DNA from: Verrucomicrobia bacterium UBA1731
GTDB lineage: Bacteria; Verrucomicrobiota; Kiritimatiellia; RFP12; UBA1067
Direction of reading: 5' to 3'
Length of the DNA stretch: 10,594 nucleotides
Assembly: GCA_002317575.1 (NCBI GenBank)
Contig: DCIH01000043.1
Span: 1 to 10,594, forward strand
Part shown: positions 7,391 through 10,594 of the stretch, in pieces
How positions within the stretch are numbered: the stretch's first letter is position 1
Layout: each line of letters opens with the position of its first letter
The notes under the pieces: generated by a model
Seen by the model: only the letters and a program-made list of their open reading frames with translations
What the model was told of the DNA's origin: nothing
Databases searched by the model: none
Position numbers and translations under genes: made by a program

Positions 7391-8233
7391 TCACACGCCG
7401 GAATAGGCGACGAAACCGCCGTCCACGGGCAAGGTGACGCCCGTGATGAAGCTCGCTTCGTCCGAGAGGAGGAAGCGTGCCGCGCCGTGCAGGTCGCTCG
7501 GTTGGCCGAACTTGCGCATCGGCGTCTTGGCGATCACCTTGTTGCCGCGCGCGGTCAAGGTCTTGCCGTCCTTCTCCAGCATCAGAAACCGGTTCTGGTT
7601 CGTGATGAAGAATCCGGGCGCGAGCGCGTTCACGCGGATGCCCATCGGCGCCAAATGCGTCGCGAGGAACTCCGTGAAATTCTTGATGCCGGCCTTCGCC
7701 GCGCCGTAGGCCGCGACCTTCGTGAGCGGCTGATAGGCCGCCATCGAGCAGAAGTTGAGCACCGCGCCGCCGTGCTTGAGCATCTCCTTGCAGAACACCT
7801 GGCAGGGGAGAATCGTACCCACGAGATTGAGCCGGTTCACGAACTCGAAACCTTCCGCGCCGAGGCCGAAGAACGTGTCGTCGAGCTTCACGCCCTTCGT
7901 CATCTGCTCCGCGGGACACGTTCCCTTCGGATGGTTGCCGCCCGCGCCGTTGATGAGCACGTCGATTTTCTTCCACTTCTTCAGGACGACCTTCTTGGCC
8001 GCCTCGAGCGAATCCTTGTCGAGAACGTTCGCCTCGACGGCGATCACGTCCTTGAGGCCTTTCTTCTGCAGCGACTTCACGAACTTCTCGGCGATGTCCT
8101 TGCGGAGATCCAGCACCGCGACCTTCGCCCCGTGCCGCAGCAAATCCTCGGTCATGCTCGAGCACAGCACCCCCGCCGCACCCGTGCACACGACAACCTT
8201 GCCCTCAACGCCCTTGTTCTTCGCGATCTTCAT
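7391..8233 (-). CDS. SDR-family D-mannonate oxidoreductase (fructuronate reductase type)
   Basis: A 280-residue cytoplasmic short-chain dehydrogenase. The cofactor motif TGAAGVLC (17-24) has the form seen in the SDR mannonate/fructuronate oxidoreductases. It is followed by LD (41-42), NGAGGN (95-100), N136, and the catalytic set S163, Y176 and K180 with normal spacing. The segment GFFITNQNRFL (207-217), then TPMRKFGQPSDLHGA (237-251) and a C-terminus VDGGFVAYSGV (270-280), is characteristic of this subgroup. The predicted reaction is the NAD(P)H-dependent reduction of fructuronate to D-mannonate, which feeds the dehydratase encoded by uxuA two genes upstream. This is an SDR, unrelated to the long-chain dehydrogenase UxuB of E. 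coli, so I give no symbol. A longer frame starting at 8389 was rejected: its first 52 residues overlap the CocE-type gene, and AAAGGGG stands 6 bases before the ATG at 8233. Confidence 0.9.
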   Translation of the reverse strand: MKIAKNKGVEGKVVVCTGAAGVLCSSMTEDLLRHGAKVAVLDLRKDIAEKFVKSLQKKGLKDVIAVEANVLDKDSLEAAKKVVLKKWKKIDVLINGAGGNHPKGTCPAEQMTKGVKLDDTFFGLGAEGFEFVNRLNLVGTILPCQVFCKEMLKHGGAVLNFCSMAAYQPLTKVAAYGAAKAGIKNFTEFLATHLAPMGIRVNALAPGFFITNQNRFLMLEKDGKTLTARGNKVIAKTPMRKFGQPSDLHGAARFLLSDEASFITGVTLPVDGGFVAYSGV

Positions 8234-8239
8234 GCCGTT

Positions 8240-8246
8240 CCCCTTT
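8240..8246 (-). promoter_or_regulatory. Ribosome binding site deciding the SDR start
   Basis: AAAGGGG on the minus strand, 6 bases before the ATG at 8233. It supports this start over the 52-codon upstream extension. Confidence 0.6.
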
Positions 8247-8276
8247 CTAAATCCTAACCCCTGACGCCCGACCCCC
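8245..8276. repeat. Degenerate heptamer repeat in the CocE-SDR spacer
   Basis: On the plus strand, four consecutive heptamers TTCTAAA, TCCTAAC, CCCTGAC and GCCCGAC (8245-8272), followed by CCCC, fit a loose NCCYRAC unit. The minus strand is correspondingly G-rich, with runs of five, three and four G, and could form an imperfect G-quadruplex just before the SDR ribosome site. The repeat starts directly at the stop of the CocE-type gene and overlaps the ribosome site edge at 8245-8246. Function is unknown. Confidence 0.35.
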
Positions 8277-9755
8277 TCATTTCTCCGGAATGACCGGCAG
8301 CAGGAGCGCGGAGCCCTTGTGGACGGTGATCTCGGCCGGAATCGGATTGAGCTCATAGTGCGGCACGCAGGAACCGTACACGTCGACACGGATCCTGTGC
8401 CCCTTCAGAAACACGTACGACGTGATGTCCATGAAGAACGCGACCGTCTTCGGCTTGCCAGGCGTGAAGTCGGAGCGACAGGCGGCCTCGATCACGTGCA
8501 GGGCGGTTCCGTCCGGCAGGACGTCCACGAGTTTCACGTAAACGTCCGAATTGGTCGCCGTGGACGAGAGGACGAGTTCCGCCTTCACGTCGCCCGTCAC
8601 CTCCAGGTCGTTTGCGAGGATCTCGCCGTCGAACGAGAGCACATCCTCGCGCGCCTCGGTCTTGCGCTGGTCGGACTGACCGCTCTTCGACGTCTCGCCG
8701 CCGCCGATGAGCCGCCCGCCGTTCATGGGGACGGGATTCTTCGGATCGTGGCGGAATTTCTTCGCCTCCTGCGCGAAGACGTGCCGCGTCACGACCTGGC
8801 GCTTCAGCGGCCACTCGTTCTCCCAGCGCCACTCGTTGCGGCCCTGCACATAGAGGTGGATGCGGCCCGGGTTCTTGTCGATCTCGCTCGGACGCCCCTC
8901 GAGTAGCGCCTTGAACAGTTCCGTCTCCGGCGCGTCGTCGACGACGCCCCCGAGCTTCGAGTAGTCCGGTCCGCCGCTGTTGAACTCGTTCACGCCGTGG
9001 TTCCAGGGACCCATGCGCATGACGGACCCCTTCGGCAGATCGTTGAAGGTGCCGAACGCATCGACGCCGAGCATGTCGTACCAGCCGGCCTGATAGTAGA
9101 CGCGCGCGCGGCTCTTGGCGATGTCGCGCAGGTCGGCGCGGGCCTTCCAGTAGGGATCGGCCGGCCAGCGGTGCCGCGCCATCTCCTCCCACTTCGCACG
9201 GCCCGCGAGGCCGGAGTGCCAGCCCTGATAGAAGAACGGAATCAGAACGCCGTTCTGGAAGTTGATCGGATACGGATCGAGCGTGACGACGCTCGTCGAA
9301 CAGCCGACCAGCGCGGGATGGCCGCTGCGCACAGCCGCGAGCGTCGTGAAGCCGGGATACGATCCGCCCACCATCACGACCTTGCCGTTGCTCCACGGTT
9401 GCTTCGAAATCCAGTCGAGGAGATCGTACGCATCATCCGTCAGCTGCGGATCCCACGCGTCGAACTTGCCCTCGCTGTGACAGAGCCCGCGGCAGTCGCA
9501 GGACATCGTCACGACGCCCCACGACTCGGCAAGGGACGCATTCGGCGGCCGCGTGGATGTCGTGCCCCCGTAGGGCGTGAAGACGAGGTGACAGCCGACC
9601 TTCGCCGCACGGTTCGTCGGCAGGTAGATGTCGGCCGCGAGGTTGACGCCGTCGCGCATCGGGATCTTGAAGTCGTTGAAGAACTGCGCCTCGGCCGCGA
9701 AAAGCGATCCAACCTGAAGGCAGATTCCGATCAACAGCAGACCCGTTTTATTCAT
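8277..9755 (-). CDS. Secreted CocE/NonD-family serine hydrolase
   Basis: A 492-residue protein with a Sec signal peptide (residues 1-20, MNKTGLLLIG start, SLFA end). The alpha/beta hydrolase part starts with the family signature IPMRDGVNLAADIYLP (31-46), then DCRGLCHSEG (87-96) and the nucleophile elbow GGSYPG (130-135) with S132. The acid is D227 in GWYD (224-227) and the base H253 in GPWNHG (249-254). A C-terminal jelly-roll of the X-Pro dipeptidyl-peptidase C-terminal type covers about 370-490. Known relatives are X-Pro dipeptidyl peptidases, cocaine esterase and acyl-amino-acid or glutaryl hydrolases; many are untested. In this cluster a role in de-esterification of a glycan or its conjugates is plausible but inferred. 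AAAGGGG lies 8 bases before the ATG. It begins 25 bases after uxuA, consistent with one operon. Confidence 0.9.
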   Translation of the reverse strand: MNKTGLLLIGICLQVGSLFAAEAQFFNDFKIPMRDGVNLAADIYLPTNRAAKVGCHLVFTPYGGTTSTRPPNASLAESWGVVTMSCDCRGLCHSEGKFDAWDPQLTDDAYDLLDWISKQPWSNGKVVMVGGSYPGFTTLAAVRSGHPALVGCSTSVVTLDPYPINFQNGVLIPFFYQGWHSGLAGRAKWEEMARHRWPADPYWKARADLRDIAKSRARVYYQAGWYDMLGVDAFGTFNDLPKGSVMRMGPWNHGVNEFNSGGPDYSKLGGVVDDAPETELFKALLEGRPSEIDKNPGRIHLYVQGRNEWRWENEWPLKRQVVTRHVFAQEAKKFRHDPKNPVPMNGGRLIGGGETSKSGQSDQRKTEAREDVLSFDGEILANDLEVTGDVKAELVLSSTATNSDVYVKLVDVLPDGTALHVIEAACRSDFTPGKPKTVAFFMDITSYVFLKGHRIRVDVYGSCVPHYELNPIPAEITVHKGSALLLPVIPEK

Positions 9756-9780
9756 TTCCCAAGCCCCTTTCCCGATTGAT

Positions 9781-10594
9781 TCAGATCTTGCAGAACGCCT
9801 TCAGTCCGATTTCAAGTCCGCGCAGTTCGGCCAGGCCGATCACGCGGCCGCCGTAGCTGTAGCCGCAATAGCAATTGCGCTTCGTGTCGATTTCCATCAA
9901 GCGACCATGGTCCGGACGCACCACGATGCCCTCGCCGCGGCGCTTTTCCTCTTTGAGGAACGCAAGCATCAGTTCGGGCAGGTCCGTCTTGCCCACGAGA
10001 TGACACTGCGACTCGTGGAAGACGCCATCCTCTTCGTATTCGAGGTTGCGGAAATGGCAGAAGAAGACGCGCTTGGCGAATTCCTTGAAAATGGCGACTT
10101 CGTCGTTCTTGAGCGACGCGCCCAAAGAACCCGTGCAGAGCGTGAGGCCCACGTGCTTCGACGGGCATTCCCTCACCATCTGGCGGATGTCCGCCGCCGT
10201 GGAAAGAACGCGCGGCAAGCCGAAAATCGGATGCGGCGGATCATCCGGATGAATGCACATGTCGACGCCGTATTTGTCGAGCGTCGGCGTGATGTCGTTC
10301 AGAAATGCGTAGAGGTTCGCGCGCAGCTTCGCGTCGTCGATGCCGGCGTATGTCTTCAATTCCTTCAGGAACTGTGCGGGCGTCAGATCGTCCACCGTAC
10401 CGGGGAGCCCCGTCAGAATCGACTTCTGCACGCGCATGCGCTCTTTCGGCGCGTATTTCGTCCAGAGCTTCTTCGCACACACCTTCGTCTTCGCATCGTA
10501 GTCCTTCTCGGCGCCGGGACGCTTCAGCGCGAAGAGATCGAACGCCGCGACTTCGTACTCGTTGTAGCCGAGGCAGGTCGATCCGTCCGGCAGC
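9781..10594 (-). CDS. uxuA: Mannonate dehydratase (5' end cut by window)
   Basis: The 3' part of uxuA, open to the right edge; 270 residues are visible, and comparison with the usual 350-395 residues suggests that roughly 80-125 N-terminal residues are missing. The enzyme (EC 4.2.1.8) dehydrates D-mannonate to 2-keto-3-deoxy-D-gluconate in the cytoplasm. Visible residues begin with LPDGS and contain FALKRPGAE (21-29), like E. coli UxuA. The metal-binding stretches follow: HPDDPPHPIFGLPR with H115, LCTGSLGA with C153, FCHFRN with H180, and RPDHGR with D228/H229. The end holds the conserved GY-x-x-x-GR-x-IGLAELRG motif. The GTG at 10482 is internal, because homology continues upstream of it. 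As the first visible gene of the run it links the cluster to uronate catabolism, together with the SDR at 8233-7391. Confidence 0.96.
   Translation of the reverse strand, partial: LPDGSTCLGYNEYEVAAFDLFALKRPGAEKDYDAKTKVCAKKLWTKYAPKERMRVQKSILTGLPGTVDDLTPAQFLKELKTYAGIDDAKLRANLYAFLNDITPTLDKYGVDMCIHPDDPPHPIFGLPRVLSTAADIRQMVRECPSKHVGLTLCTGSLGASLKNDEVAIFKEFAKRVFFCHFRNLEYEEDGVFHESQCHLVGKTDLPELMLAFLKEEKRRGEGIVVRPDHGRLMEIDTKRNCYCGYSYGGRVIGLAELRGLEIGLKAFCKI

Noticed and set aside
8934..8947. Sixteen-base perfect palindrome GCGTCGTC/GACGACGC (8932-8947)
   Set aside because: It arises from the codons GTC GTC GAC GAC for Val-Val-Asp-Asp inside the CocE-type gene and needs no regulatory explanation.
10480..10482. 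GTG as start of uxuA
   Set aside because: The frame stays open to the window edge, and the upstream residues match UxuA (LPDGS, FALKRPGAE), so this GTG is an internal valine.

Overview
The window is GC-rich bacterial DNA in which every supported gene lies on the minus strand, so transcription runs from right to left. Eight protein genes fill it almost without gaps: two are cut by the window edges and six are complete. Spacers are 20-87 bases, and no RNA gene, CRISPR array, insertion sequence or convincing terminator is visible. All seven visible stop codons are TGA. Most genes have an AAAGG-type ribosome binding site 5-9 bases before the start. Gene content suggests an uncultivated gut- or sediment-type member of the PVC group, such as Kiritimatiellota, Lentisphaerota or Verrucomicrobiota. 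The pointers are a Tat-exported TIM-barrel epimerase-like protein, a GH123/DUF4091 protein, several exported hydrolases and a uronate pathway. This placement is inference from gene style, not from a marker gene.

In transcription order, the right edge (10594-9781) holds the 3' part of uxuA, mannonate dehydratase. Next come a secreted CocE/NonD-family serine hydrolase (9755-8277), an SDR oxidoreductase of the D-mannonate/fructuronate type (8233-7391), and a secreted CE1-like esterase (7362-6250) with its own extended -10 promoter directly at the start codon. These are followed by an exported protein of unknown function with a possible beta-sandwich carbohydrate-binding region (6162-4552), a large GH123/DUF4091-like protein with a fused helical, TPR-like C-terminal region (4531-1931), a Tat-exported xylose-isomerase-like TIM-barrel protein (1858-1004), and the 5' part of a secreted TIM-barrel, probably glycosidase-like protein (982 to the left edge).

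The cluster reads as a glycan-degradation locus. Exported esterase, glycosidase-like and binding-protein products would strip and cut a uronic-acid-containing, esterified glycan outside the cytoplasm. The cytoplasmic SDR and UxuA would then convert fructuronate to mannonate and on to 2-keto-3-deoxygluconate. The substrate is not decided by the sequence: glucuronoxylan-like plant material and GalNAc/GlcA-containing host glycans are both possible. No transporter, regulator, isomerase (uxaC) or KDG kinase is in the window.

The most notable non-coding signals are a perfect TGN-TATAAT box placed so that the esterase mRNA would be leaderless, a degenerate heptamer repeat in the spacer between the CocE-type gene and the SDR gene, and repeat motifs in the largest spacer (87 bases).
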